Below are positions 1-8,065 of a DNA stretch of 64,000 nucleotides, in pieces (position 1 is the first letter of the stretch; each line of letters opens with the position of its first letter). The DNA comes from Clostridium gasigenes (lineage in GTDB: Bacteria; Bacillota; Clostridia; Clostridiales; Clostridiaceae). The stretch lies in contig NZ_FNJM01000001.1 in assembly GCF_900104115.1 (NCBI RefSeq), positions 248,001-312,000 of the forward strand, written 5' to 3'. The notes beneath the pieces are model-generated. The model had not been told where the DNA came from, did not search any database, and saw only the letters and a list, made by a program, of their open reading frames with translations. Made by a program: the position numbers and the translations under genes.

Positions 1-1
1 A

Positions 2-517
2 GTTGAAGAATCAATAGAGAAAAATTTAATTTTACAAATGTATGAAAAGTCACTGAAAAGTGAAGTGGATTCTAATGCATTGATAGGGTATCCAGTAAAA
101 AATATTGAAAATGTAAAAAAACAAATATCAAATGCTATAATAGACTCTTATATTATAGAAAAATCATGTGATGAGGGTAGAGAAGTTTTGGTAAGTACAA
201 CTTTAAAACCAGCTATAGATTATATTTATAATAATAAAAGTGAAAATATTTCAGCAGAAAATATGGCTAATATTTGTCATGTTAGTCAAGGTTATTTTAG
301 TAGGTTGTTTAAAAAAGAAACTGGAGAAAATTTTTCGATTTATTTGGCAAAATTAAAAATTGAATGGGCTAAGAATCTGTTAGAAGAAACAGATATGCAT
401 GTTAATGAAGTTAGCCAAGAACTTGGATTTAGTGAATCAGGATATTTTATAAAAATATTTAAAAAGTATGAAGGGGTTACACCATCTATTTATAGAAAGT
501 ATTTTAAGAAAATTTAG
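2..517 (+). CDS. AraC-family transcriptional regulator, C-terminal part (5' end outside window)
   Basis: The frame is open to the left window edge, so the true start lies upstream and only the last ~170 residues are visible. The C-terminal ~100 residues form an AraC/XylS double helix-turn-helix: first helix pair around AENMANICHVSQGYFSRLFK, second around VNEVSQELGFSESGYFIKIFK, ending in the usual SIYRKY. The part before it would belong to a sensory domain that cannot be identified here. It precedes a glycerol dehydrogenase gene on the same strand, and an inverted repeat lies between them, so it may activate that gene in response to glycerol or a diol (inference). PocR-type AraC regulators next to glycerol or diol genes are known in clostridia. 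DNA-binding function is secure; the ligand is not. Confidence 0.9.
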   Translation, partial: VEESIEKNLILQMYEKSLKSEVDSNALIGYPVKNIENVKKQISNAIIDSYIIEKSCDEGREVLVSTTLKPAIDYIYNNKSENISAENMANICHVSQGYFSRLFKKETGENFSIYLAKLKIEWAKNLLEETDMHVNEVSQELGFSESGYFIKIFKKYEGVTPSIYRKYFKKI

Positions 518-560
518 GCAATAATCAGGTATCTAAATAGAAAGTCATAATGCTAAGAAG

Positions 561-607
561 TTGTCTCTTTAAGTGATGAAAAATCATTTGAAGAGACAAT
601 TTTTTTA
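561..607 (+). terminator. Intrinsic terminator of the AraC-type gene
   Basis: Nine-bp arms TTGTCTCTT and AAGAGACAA enclose a loop that contains a smaller hairpin, followed by a run of T. It lies about 45 bases after the regulator stop codon. Confidence 0.8.
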
Positions 608-696
608 TTATTTATATTAAAAAAAGATATATTAGGGAAATATAGTTTAAAAACGAAATAATCTGAAAAGTATAAAAATTACGATAATATAGTTTT

Positions 697-775
697 ATGT
701 CAAAATATTACGGTCTGAAATCATAATATTTTGACATATTAGTCCAATGCGTAAAAATGAAAACGATATTATAAT
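697..775 (+). promoter_or_regulatory. Candidate gldA operator (14-bp inverted repeat) and promoter
   Basis: Perfect 14-bp arms ATGTCAAAATATTA (697-710) and TAATATTTTGACAT (724-737) are separated by 13 bases. A good -10 box TATAAT lies at 770-775, with no convincing -35 box 17 bases before it. A weak -35 with an upstream palindrome is the layout expected of an activator-dependent promoter. The repeat centre falls about 65 bases upstream of the predicted start. The binding protein may be the adjacent AraC-type regulator (inference). Confidence 0.5.
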
Positions 776-843
776 AAAGACAAGTTAAAAAACAAAAAAG
801 TCAAAAGTAATAAATTTAAATAATACATAGAGGAGAGATTAAT

Positions 844-1986
844 ATGAGAAAAGCATTTATTTGCCCAACTAAATATGTTCAAGGTGAGGATGAATTATTA
901 AATCTAGGTTATTTTGTGAAAACATTTGGAAAGTCAGGACTATTAATTGCCCACAAAGATGATGTGGCACGTATTAAAGAAAAATTAGATATAACTTCTG
1001 AAAAATTTGGAATTACTTTTGTAGAAAGTGGATTTAAAGGTGAGTGTTCAAGACAAGAGGTGGAGAGATTACAACAAATTGCTAAAGAAAATAAATGTGA
1101 TTGTATAATTGGGCTTGGTGGCGGTAAAGCAATTGATACTGCTAAATGTGTTGCAGAAGGTGATGCACTAATTATTGTTCCAACTATCGCAGCTACAGAT
1201 GCACCAACAAGTCATTCAGCAGTTTTATATACACCAGAAGGAGCATTTGATGATTATGCTTATTTCAAACAAAGCCCTAGTGTAGTACTTGTTGATACAA
1301 CAGTTATTGCAAAAGCACCTACTCGTTTCTTAGTTTCGGGAATGGGAGATGCATTATCAACATACTTTGAAGCAAGAGCAACATCAAATTCATATTCAAA
1401 TGTAAATGCAGGTTTACCTTGTGGAGTTCGCGAAGGGGTATGTGGATCAGCTATAGGAACTAACACAGCACTTGCACTTGCTAAGTTATGTTATGAAACT
1501 TTAATGATGGATGGAGTAAAAGCAAAAGCAGCTTCAGATTGCAATTTAGTAACACCAGCTTTAGAAAATATTATAGAAGCAAATATTCTTTTATCAGGAC
1601 TTGGATTTGAAAGTGGTGGACTAGCAGGAGCACATGCAATTCATGATGGGTTAACTATTTTAGAAGGTACACATAAATATTTCCATGGTGAAAAAGTTGC
1701 ATTTGGAACAATAGCACAATTAGTATTAGAAAATTCAAAAACAGAAGAAATAAATGAAGTATTAGATTTCTGCTTAGAAGTTGGACTTCCTGTTTGTTTA
1801 GAAGATATAGGAGTAGATAGTATTACTGATGCAGAACTTATGGAAGTTGCAGAAAAAGCATGTATAAAAGAAGAATCAATACATTCTATGCCATTCCCTA
1901 TAACAGCACAGGCTGTTGCAGCAGCAATTATTACTGCAGATAAAATAGGAAAAAATCATAAGATAAAAAGAGCTATAACTAATTAA
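844..1986 (+). CDS. gldA: Glycerol dehydrogenase (NAD+, zinc-dependent)
   Basis: Oxidises glycerol to dihydroxyacetone with NAD+ in the cytoplasm, the first step of the oxidative branch of anaerobic glycerol use. The 380 residues match the usual length of the family (iron/zinc alcohol dehydrogenase superfamily, GldA branch). Visible motifs are the nucleotide-binding GLGGGKAIDTAK near residue 95 and the three family metal ligands: Asp in GMGDALSTYFEA, His in GGLAGAHAIHDGL and His in THKYFHGEKVAFG. The ATG is preceded by AGGAGAGA at good spacing. It stands alone between terminators. No dihydroxyacetone kinase or diol dehydratase gene lies in the window, so the partner enzymes must be elsewhere. 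Confidence 0.95.
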   Translation: MRKAFICPTKYVQGEDELLNLGYFVKTFGKSGLLIAHKDDVARIKEKLDITSEKFGITFVESGFKGECSRQEVERLQQIAKENKCDCIIGLGGGKAIDTAKCVAEGDALIIVPTIAATDAPTSHSAVLYTPEGAFDDYAYFKQSPSVVLVDTTVIAKAPTRFLVSGMGDALSTYFEARATSNSYSNVNAGLPCGVREGVCGSAIGTNTALALAKLCYETLMMDGVKAKAASDCNLVTPALENIIEANILLSGLGFESGGLAGAHAIHDGLTILEGTHKYFHGEKVAFGTIAQLVLENSKTEEINEVLDFCLEVGLPVCLEDIGVDSITDAELMEVAEKACIKEESIHSMPFPITAQAVAAAIITADKIGKNHKIKRAITN

Positions 1987-2055
1987 AGTTATCCAGATGC
2001 AAGAGCAAATGGAGTAGATATAATATTAACAGAAATTTCAAAAGCAATAAAATAG
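1987..2055 (+). other. Open 22-codon tail in frame after the gldA stop
   Basis: Immediately after the gldA TAA the same frame stays open for 22 codons, reading PDARANGVDIILTEISKAIK near its end, then TAG. The composition looks protein-like, but gldA is already full length without it. It could be a remnant of a deleted neighbouring gene whose 3' end became fused behind gldA, or chance. The parent family is not recognised. Confidence 0.3.
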
Positions 2056-2065
2056 TATATTAAAA

Positions 2066-2104
2066 TAAATGCATGCAGTGTAATAATCTGTATGCATTTT
2101 TGAT
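2066..2104 (+). terminator. Intrinsic terminator after gldA
   Basis: Arms AAATGCATGCAG and CTGTATGCATTTT with a 9-base loop and T run; one mismatch in the stem. Confidence 0.8.
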
Positions 2105-2276
2105 TTTAAAGATTATATTTATTTTGTAAAATAGCCTTTTAAATATGATATTTTATACAGTAAAAGGATTCTTAACTTTTTATGTTGAAATGCATTAGAG
2201 GCATTTATATATTAGGTTGTTTAAAATATGGGAATTGGATATAATATTAATAAAGAGATGGAAAGATGGTGAATAT

Positions 2277-3836
2277 ATGAATAAAAGGTTTAACACTACA
2301 GGTACATGCATACCAAAGAAACATTATATGGTTAATATAGAGAATAAACTTAAGGCAATTGAAAAATTAGTACATCAAGGTGATTACTTTATTATAAATA
2401 GACCTAGGCAATATGGAAAAACTACAACTATGTATTTATTAACTCAAAGATTACACAATGAATATTTGGTAATAAAAACAAGCTTTGAAGGTATAGGAGA
2501 TGTAATATTTAGTAGTGAGGAAAATTTTTGCAGAGATATACTGGATATATTTGCAGATAGTTTAGAGTTTGTAAATGAAGAAAAAAGTGAAGAATTAAGA
2601 GCATTAGGTACTAATCTAAAAAGTCTAAAAGAGGTTTCAAGGGCTATTACTAAGTTTGTAAAAAATAGTGACAAAGAAGTTATACTTTTAATTGATGAAG
2701 TTGATAAATCAAGTAATAATCAATTGTTTTTAAGCTTTTTAGGCATGCTTAGAAATAAATTTTTATTAAGCCAGGAAAATATAGATGCTACATTTAAAAG
2801 TGTTATATTAGCTGGTGTACATGATATAAAAAACTTGAAACTTAAAATAATAGGAAATGATGAGAAAAAGATGAATAGTCCATGGAATATTGCGATTGAT
2901 TTTAATATAGATATGAGTTTTAATCCTTATGAGATAAAAACTATGTTAGAGGAATATTGTAGTTTAAATAAATTAGATATGGATACAGCTAAATTAAGTG
3001 AAAATTTATATTACTATACTAATGGATATCCATTTTTAGTAAGTAGATTATGTAAGATAATAGATGAAGATATATTGAAAAATAAAATACCTTGGGAGTT
3101 AAATCATATAATTAAAGCTATTAAGTTAATATTAAAAGAAAATAGTACTTTGTTTGATGATTTAATTAAAAATTTAGAAAATAATATGGAGCTTAACAAT
3201 TATGTATTTGATATAGTTTTTAATGGGGAAAATAAAGTATTTAATATACATAATCCTCTAATTAACAGAGGTACTTTATATGGAATATTTAAAGAAGAAG
3301 ATGGAATAGTTAAAATTAGTAATAAGATATTTGAACAAGTAATATACAATTACTTCATTTCAAAATTAGAAAATAATACAAGTAATATAAAGAATTATAA
3401 TTTTAGAGATAATTTCATAAATAATGATGGTAGCTTGGATATGGAAAAAATATTATTTAAGTATCAACAGTTTATAAAAGAGCAATACTCTCATAAAGAT
3501 GCAAAGTTTATTGAAAGAGAAGGGAGACTATTATTTTTAGCCTTCATAAAACCTATAATAAACGGTGTTGGTTTTGATTTTAAAGAAGTTCAAATAGCTG
3601 AAGAAAAAAGACTAGATGTTGTTATAACTTATAATAATTTTAAATATGTAATAGAGCTCAAAGTTTGGTATGGACAGCAGTATCATGAAAAAGGATTAAT
3701 ACAACTAGCAGATTATATAGATAATCAAGATTTAGATAAAGGGTACTTAATAGTTTATAATTTTAATAAGAGTAAAGAATATAATCAAGAATATATAAAA
3801 TCTAAGGATAAAGGTATATTTGTTATCTACGTTTAG
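2277..3836 (+). CDS. AAA ATPase with C-terminal PD-(D/E)XK nuclease-like domain
   Basis: A protein of 519 residues. The N-terminus (FNTTGTCIPKKHYMV) and the Walker A motif RPRQYGKTTT (about residues 43-51) with Walker B VILLIDEVDK (about 135-143) match the AAA-ATPase-like family often annotated with DUF1703. The C-terminal ~75 residues carry LDVVI followed by VIELKVW, the D...ExK pattern of a PD-(D/E)XK nuclease fold. The in-frame TTG 60 bases upstream is rejected as start because family members begin near MNKRFN and the ATG at 2277 has GGTGA before it, though that ribosome site is weak. The biological role of these proteins is unproven; they are often in accessory regions. The next gene, mntA, starts 33 bases downstream, so joint transcription is plausible. 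Confidence 0.8.
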   Translation: MNKRFNTTGTCIPKKHYMVNIENKLKAIEKLVHQGDYFIINRPRQYGKTTTMYLLTQRLHNEYLVIKTSFEGIGDVIFSSEENFCRDILDIFADSLEFVNEEKSEELRALGTNLKSLKEVSRAITKFVKNSDKEVILLIDEVDKSSNNQLFLSFLGMLRNKFLLSQENIDATFKSVILAGVHDIKNLKLKIIGNDEKKMNSPWNIAIDFNIDMSFNPYEIKTMLEEYCSLNKLDMDTAKLSENLYYYTNGYPFLVSRLCKIIDEDILKNKIPWELNHIIKAIKLILKENSTLFDDLIKNLENNMELNNYVFDIVFNGENKVFNIHNPLINRGTLYGIFKEEDGIVKISNKIFEQVIYNYFISKLENNTSNIKNYNFRDNFINNDGSLDMEKILFKYQQFIKEQYSHKDAKFIEREGRLLFLAFIKPIINGVGFDFKEVQIAEEKRLDVVITYNNFKYVIELKVWYGQQYHEKGLIQLADYIDNQDLDKGYLIVYNFNKSKEYNQEYIKSKDKGIFVIYV

Positions 3837-3869
3837 GCATTTAATTTTAATTATGAAAGGTGGACCAAA

Positions 3870-4253
3870 ATGGATTATAAAGCAATATACGAGAAAATTA
3901 AAGATTTAATACCAATGGATAAAGTAGATGCATTATATTTATTTGGTTCTTATGCTGATGGCACATATGGAGAAGATAGCGATATTGATATTGGGATTTT
4001 TAGTGAAAATTTAAGTTATATAGAGTTGGTAGATTTAGAAGATAAAATAAGTGAAAGACTTCAAAAAGAAGTAGATCTTGTTTGTCCAGAAAAGACAGAT
4101 ACAATAATTCTTAGAGAAATACTTCAAGGAAAAAGCTTAATGGAAACTAGTGAAAGATTTGACGAATGGTTTGAAAGATTTGACCAGTGGTTAGTCTCTG
4201 AATGGTGGTTTATACAAATGTGTATAGATGAAAGGTGTGGATTAAATGAATAG
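3870..4253 (+). CDS. mntA: MntA-like nucleotidyltransferase antitoxin
   Basis: Minimal nucleotidyltransferase (MNT) of 127 residues with the signature GSX10DXD: Gly26-Ser27 and Asp38, Asp40 in LFGSYADG...DSDID. In characterised type VII toxin-antitoxin systems MntA transfers AMP from ATP to a tyrosine of the HEPN toxin HepT and so silences it. That reading is supported here because the next gene overlaps by 8 bases and encodes an HEPN protein with the target motif. The start has AAAGGTGG upstream. The C-terminal part is acidic and aromatic (EWFERFDQWLVSEWW). No damage is visible. Confidence 0.9.
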   Translation: MDYKAIYEKIKDLIPMDKVDALYLFGSYADGTYGEDSDIDIGIFSENLSYIELVDLEDKISERLQKEVDLVCPEKTDTIILREILQGKSLMETSERFDEWFERFDQWLVSEWWFIQMCIDERCGLNE

Positions 4254-4683
4254 GTTAAATATAGAGAGACTAAAATTTATAAGTAATAACTTAAAAGAAA
4301 TTATTGGAGATTTAGATGAAATTGTAACTATTTATGATAATCAAAACTTAATTATACAAAAGCATTTAGAACAAAGTTTTAGGACAGGGTTTCTTCAATA
4401 TAAAGAATTACTTGGGAGCTATATGAGTCAATGTCTTAAAACTATTTCTATAAGTGTTAGTAAACTTACATATGTTGATTCTATTGAGTTATGTATAAAA
4501 GAAGGTTTTTTACCAAAAGAGGAAATTATATTATATAAAACTTTAAGTAAGTTTAGAAATGATACATCTCATGTATATAAGAAACTACCATTTAAGATAC
4601 TTCTTCAATTTTATATAGAAAATAGAGAGTTTCTAATAGGTGTAGGTGGGAATATTGATAAAGTAATAAAAAAAATACAATAG
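4246..4683 (+). CDS. hepT: HepT-like HEPN ribonuclease toxin
   Basis: An HEPN-domain protein of 145 residues, all-helical by composition. The HEPN active-site motif RX4HXY is intact: Arg104, His109, Tyr111 in RNDTSHVY. In the HepT/MntA family the Arg and His form the RNase site and the Tyr is the residue AMPylated by the antitoxin. The gene overlaps mntA by 8 bases with its own SD (AAAGGTGTGG), the usual antitoxin-first order of this type. Function is inferred from family and context. A decayed second MNT/HEPN pair lies at 8066-8390. Confidence 0.88.
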   Translation: MNRLNIERLKFISNNLKEIIGDLDEIVTIYDNQNLIIQKHLEQSFRTGFLQYKELLGSYMSQCLKTISISVSKLTYVDSIELCIKEGFLPKEEIILYKTLSKFRNDTSHVYKKLPFKILLQFYIENREFLIGVGGNIDKVIKKIQ

Positions 4684-4722
4684 TTTGTGCGGAAAAATAT
4701 AAAATTTTATAACTAATATAAT

Positions 4723-4753
4723 AAAGTAGCCTATTTTAGGTTGCTTTTATTTT
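4723..4753 (+). terminator. Terminator after hepT (inside repeat A)
   Basis: AAAGTAGCC and GGTTGCTTT pair around TATTTTA (two G-U pairs), followed by ATTTTTTTG. The same hairpin is present in copy B. Confidence 0.8.
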
Positions 4754-4805
4754 TTTGTAAATTATTAAGTTAGAAAAAATAAATACTGATACTAAACTTC
4801 ATATT

Positions 4806-4852
4806 TTTGTAAGATTTTTGCTAACTGATTTGTAAGATAAAAATTATATTAT
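4806..4852 (+). promoter_or_regulatory. Response-regulator-type direct repeats and promoter before the glycosyltransferase operon
   Basis: TTTGTAAGAT at 4806, a half-match TTTGCTAACT at 4817 and TTTGTAAGAT at 4829 recur every 11-12 bases, one helical turn, as in OmpR-family binding sites. An AT-rich -10-like block TATATTAT follows at 4845-4852. The same three boxes precede the OmpR-type regulator gene at 8636, so that regulator is the obvious candidate to bind both (inference). Confidence 0.6.
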
Positions 4853-4879
4853 AAAGACAAGTGATTATGGTAAAGAAGA

Positions 4880-4913
4880 ATACATAACTAGAGAGAATAG
4901 TTTAGTTATGTAT
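4880..4913 (+). other. Hairpin in the leader of the glycosyltransferase operon
   Basis: Arms ATACATAACTA (4880-4890) and TAGTTATGTAT (4903-4913) with a 12-base loop. No T run follows, so it is not a simple terminator; it may stabilise the 5' end of the mRNA or bind a regulator. Absent from the leader after repeat copy B. Confidence 0.4.
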
Positions 4914-4964
4914 TTATACATCACAACTATTTTTAATAGAAAATTATAAAAGGAGAAAATATTA

Positions 4965-6485
4965 ATGGAAAAATTCAGCAAGTATTTGAATTGGTCTTTA
5001 AGAATCTTATTTTTTATTGTAATTATTGGAAGTATTGTAGCATTTGGAGTTATTACGTATTTAAATTGGGGTGAAAATAATTCAATAATATCAATTGGAT
5101 TTTATATAAATGCAATCATATTAATTTTTAGCATTTACTATACATTAAAAAATAAATATAAAAAATCTTTAATCATCATTAGTATAATGATGATTGCTTT
5201 AGCCTTAAGGCTATTATGGTTTTATAGTATAGATAGTATTCCTGTAGGAGATTTTAATAGGATGTTTATATGTGCAGGAGAGTTTTTAGATGGTGCTACA
5301 TACATGTTTGAGGGTACAGCTTATTTTGCAAGGTTCCCACATATGAGTATAACAGTTTTATATTTTGCTTTAATTAGGGATGTTTTTCGAAATTCACTGG
5401 AAGCTATAAGGTTTATAAATATTATATTTTCAATGTTTAATGTAATAATATTATTTTTTATATCTAAAGAAATTTTTAATGATGAAGAGAAAAGTATATG
5501 GGTGTTATTTATAAGTGCAATATATCCGCCTATGATTATTTATAATAATGTGTATTGTTCTGAAAATATGGCTATTCCATTATTGTTATTAAGTATATTA
5601 ATGTTTTTAAAATCTTTTAATAATAATAATAGGTCGAAAAACAAATTATTATTTATTTTAGCATCTGGGGTAAGTTTAAGTGCTACACAGATTTTCAGAC
5701 CTATTGGCTATGTAATTATAATTGCTTATATAATGTATGTTTTTATATATTTTAGAGAGAAAATCAGAATCAAAATAATTATGAATGTATTATTAATAGT
5801 ATCATTTGCAATACCACTAGCTATTGTCAGTTATACATTAATAGGATTAAACATAACTGAAAATCATCTTTGGAGGGGTGCAGAGCCGCCAAGTGTATCT
5901 ATGCTAAAAGGTAGTAACATTAAATCAGTTGGAAGATGGAATCAAGAAGATTCGGAAGTTTTTGATAAATATAATGGCGATTATGAAAAGGTAGATATAG
6001 CAGCAAAAGAAATTATAAAGGAAAGATTAATTGAAACTCCTAAAATAGATTTGTTGAAATTTTACACTTTTAAATATGGTAGACAATGGAGTATAGGAGA
6101 TTTTGGTGGAGCATTTTGGGCAGAAAATGGACTGGATGAGGCTTATAATAAAGAAGAATATTTAAATATGATTGGTAAAAATGAAGGTAGGATGTTAATA
6201 CGGTTAAGTGTAGAAGGCGGAGGTTATATACAAATTTCTTATTTAATAATTTTAGTTCTTTCATATATAGGTTTATATAAAAATAAAAAAGATAGAAATT
6301 ATAAAATAGATCTTTTATATATTATATTTGGAGGAGTATCTCTTCAATGTTTAATAACAGAATCTCAAGATAGATATGCATATCCATTTGCTTGGATTTT
6401 TATAATATTAGCAATGACAGCTTTTAATAGAAGTAAGGCATCTCTAAATATTAATATGAATGGAGAAGAAAATGAAAGACTTTAA
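4965..6485 (+). CDS. GT-C-type membrane glycosyltransferase (PMT/ArnT-like)
   Basis: A polytopic membrane protein of 506 residues with about a dozen hydrophobic segments. After the second or third segment comes a loop with an acidic residue (VGDFNRMF, about residue 88), followed by ARFPHMS. This is the layout of GT-C enzymes of the PMT/ArnT superfamily, which use a polyprenyl-phosphate sugar and act on the outer face of the membrane. It begins an operon with a DPPR-synthase-like UbiA protein (26-base overlap of the longest frames) and a HAD phosphatase, so the donor may be a polyprenyl-phosphate pentose (inference). The acceptor is unknown; teichoic acid, wall polymer or surface protein are possible. 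SD is AAAAGGAGAAAA. Confidence 0.75.
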   Translation: MEKFSKYLNWSLRILFFIVIIGSIVAFGVITYLNWGENNSIISIGFYINAIILIFSIYYTLKNKYKKSLIIISIMMIALALRLLWFYSIDSIPVGDFNRMFICAGEFLDGATYMFEGTAYFARFPHMSITVLYFALIRDVFRNSLEAIRFINIIFSMFNVIILFFISKEIFNDEEKSIWVLFISAIYPPMIIYNNVYCSENMAIPLLLLSILMFLKSFNNNNRSKNKLLFILASGVSLSATQIFRPIGYVIIIAYIMYVFIYFREKIRIKIIMNVLLIVSFAIPLAIVSYTLIGLNITENHLWRGAEPPSVSMLKGSNIKSVGRWNQEDSEVFDKYNGDYEKVDIAAKEIIKERLIETPKIDLLKFYTFKYGRQWSIGDFGGAFWAENGLDEAYNKEEYLNMIGKNEGRMLIRLSVEGGGYIQISYLIILVLSYIGLYKNKKDRNYKIDLLYIIFGGVSLQCLITESQDRYAYPFAWIFIILAMTAFNRSKASLNINMNGEENERL

Positions 6486-7335
6486 ATATATAATAAAATT
6501 GTTAAGACCTAAGCAATGGATTAAAAATTTCTTTGTTTTTGGAGCAGTAATTTTTTCAAATAATATTATTAATTTTGGAGTAGCAAAAAGTAATATTCTT
6601 ACGTTTATAGCTTTTTGCTTAATATCATCTACTGTTTATATACTTAATGATATTGTAGATGTAGAAAGGGATAGAAAACATCCTAAGAAGTGTGAAAGAC
6701 CTATTGCTAGTGGTAAGGTTAGCGTAACTAAAGCTATAATAATAGGAATTATATTAGCTATATTATCATTATTTATAGCAATTAATTTAAAAAAATTAAT
6801 ATTTATTATTATAATTTTATATCTGGTTAATAATATAATTTATTCGTTTAAGATTAAAAATATAATTTTATTAGATGTATTTTGTATATCAATTGGATTT
6901 ATTTTAAGATTATTAGCAGGGGGAATCGCTACAGGCGTTGAAACTTCTAAGTGGATAATTTTATGCACATTATTTTTATCATTATTTTTAGGGTTTGGCA
7001 AAAGAAGAAATGAAGTAATTATTTTAGGGGAAGGGGCAAATGAACATAGAAAAAATTTATCTCAATATACTGTAGAGTTATTAAATCAACTTATAAATAT
7101 ATCTTTAACATGTACAATTATGTCTTATGCTATTTATTCTATATTAGGATCAGTATCAGAAAATTTTATATGGACAAGTATCTTTGTTATTTTTGGAGTT
7201 TTAAGATACTATTACTTAATGTATTCTAAAGGTGAAGGTGGAAGTCCAACAGAGTTAGTATTAAAGGATAAGCAACTTGGGGGCTGTATAATGTTTTGGG
7301 TTTGTACTTGTATAGTTATTTTAAATATATATTAG
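6472..7335 (+). CDS. UbiA-family prenyltransferase, DPPR-synthase-like
   Basis: A membrane prenyltransferase of 287 residues. It carries LRPKQWIKN at the start, the first Asp motif NDIVDVERDRKHPKKCERPIASG near residues 60-80, and the second region DVFCISIGFILRLLAGG with LGFGKRRNE. This combination is typical of the branch that includes mycobacterial Rv3806c (decaprenyl-phosphate 5-phosphoribosyltransferase), not of MenA or UbiA quinone enzymes. Predicted role: couple phosphoribose to a polyprenyl phosphate. An ATG at 6460 is in frame, but the ATG at 6472 has GGAGAA at the correct distance and is chosen; it overlaps the end of the glycosyltransferase gene, implying coupling. About eight membrane segments. 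Confidence 0.82.
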   Translation: MKDFKYIIKLLRPKQWIKNFFVFGAVIFSNNIINFGVAKSNILTFIAFCLISSTVYILNDIVDVERDRKHPKKCERPIASGKVSVTKAIIIGIILAILSLFIAINLKKLIFIIIILYLVNNIIYSFKIKNIILLDVFCISIGFILRLLAGGIATGVETSKWIILCTLFLSLFLGFGKRRNEVIILGEGANEHRKNLSQYTVELLNQLINISLTCTIMSYAIYSILGSVSENFIWTSIFVIFGVLRYYYLMYSKGEGGSPTELVLKDKQLGGCIMFWVCTCIVILNIY

Positions 7336-7346
7336 GGGGTGAAACA

Positions 7347-7970
7347 ATGAAAAGTACTTTTGCAATTTTTGATGTAGATTATACAATTATAAAGGGTGAT
7401 TCAATGTTTTTAATGCTGATATTTGGAATTAAAAAAAGACCATTAATCATATTTTATACTCCTATAATTTTAGTTAAGATAGTGTTGGCTTTATTAGGAA
7501 TTATAGATATAAGAGTAGCAAAAGAAGCTATCTATATTCCACTAAAATTTTTAACAGAGAAAGAGCTAGAGGGATTTTATAATGAAGTATTATTAAATAA
7601 CCTTAATATTGAAGTTATGAAACGTCTAAAACAACATAAAGAAGAAGGACATCATATTTTATTAGCATCAGCTTCACCAGAAGCATATTTAAGTTGGTTC
7701 AAAAAAAACAATTATATTGATGGAATAATAGGCACAAAGATTAAAAAAATAGATGATAAGTATATTAATGAAATCGAAGGTGAAAATTGCAAAGGCGGTG
7801 AAAAACTTAAAAGGATAAATCAATATTTAGAGGAAAGAAATTTGGAAATAGATTTTGAAAACTCTTTTGCATACTCAGATTCTTTAGGTGATAAGCCTAT
7901 GTTGTCATTGGTTAAGAATAGATATAAAGTTAGTAAAACACAAGGAATAATAGGGGAATTTATATGGTGA
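7347..7970 (+). CDS. HAD-IB family phosphatase
   Basis: A HAD-superfamily hydrolase of 207 residues. Motif I is DVDYT (both aspartates present, residues ~8-12), motif II is LLASASPE, a conserved Lys follows, and motif IV is YSDSLGDKPML. A hydrophobic stretch lies between residues 25 and 55, so it may associate with the membrane. In the operon it would remove the 5-phosphate from a polyprenyl-phosphoribose product, the step that follows DPPR synthase in mycobacteria (inference). HAD-IB domains are also found fused to UbiA proteins, which supports the pairing. The start at 7347 is preceded by AGGGGGTGA. The stop overlaps the start of a truncated EamA gene. Confidence 0.82.
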   Translation: MKSTFAIFDVDYTIIKGDSMFLMLIFGIKKRPLIIFYTPIILVKIVLALLGIIDIRVAKEAIYIPLKFLTEKELEGFYNEVLLNNLNIEVMKRLKQHKEEGHHILLASASPEAYLSWFKKNNYIDGIIGTKIKKIDDKYINEIEGENCKGGEKLKRINQYLEERNLEIDFENSFAYSDSLGDKPMLSLVKNRYKVSKTQGIIGEFIW

Positions 7971-8056
7971 TAAAAATTAGAACTGGTATGATATTAATGT
8001 TAATATCAGCATTTTTAACTGCTACAGGTCAATTAATGTGGAAAATAGGTATATAA
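7964..8056 (+). pseudogene. Truncated EamA/SMR-type transporter remnant
   Basis: An ATG overlapping the HAD stop opens a 30-codon frame ending at TAA. It reads as one hydrophobic helix with the SAFLTATGQLMWKIG pattern, typical of the first segment of small EamA/DMT transporters such as the ArnE/ArnF flippases. The remaining segments are missing and the sequence passes directly into a decayed nucleotidyltransferase gene, so a deletion or rearrangement probably removed the rest. In the operon the lost protein would have flipped the lipid-linked sugar. Confidence 0.6.
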
Positions 8057-8065
8057 TAATATTAA

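Larger units (their letters stand above)
4717..4864 (+). repeat. Long direct repeat, copy A (terminator plus promoter region)
   Basis: About 148 bases nearly identical to 8396-8543. From left to right the copy contains a terminator, a conserved stretch, three TTTGTAAGAT-like boxes and a -10-like TATATTATAAAG ending in GACAAG. Copy A sits between hepT and the glycosyltransferase operon; copy B sits between a decayed HEPN remnant and the two-component genes. Confidence 0.9.

Noticed and set aside
2217..2276. TTG start giving 20 extra residues to the AAA ATPase
   Set aside because: No SD before the TTG, and the family begins close to MNKRFNTTG.
3832..3850. TTTAGGCATTTAA after the AAA ATPase gene as another copy of the palindromic element
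   Set aside because: Only the first dozen bases match; there is no AATAACAAG arm or right half.
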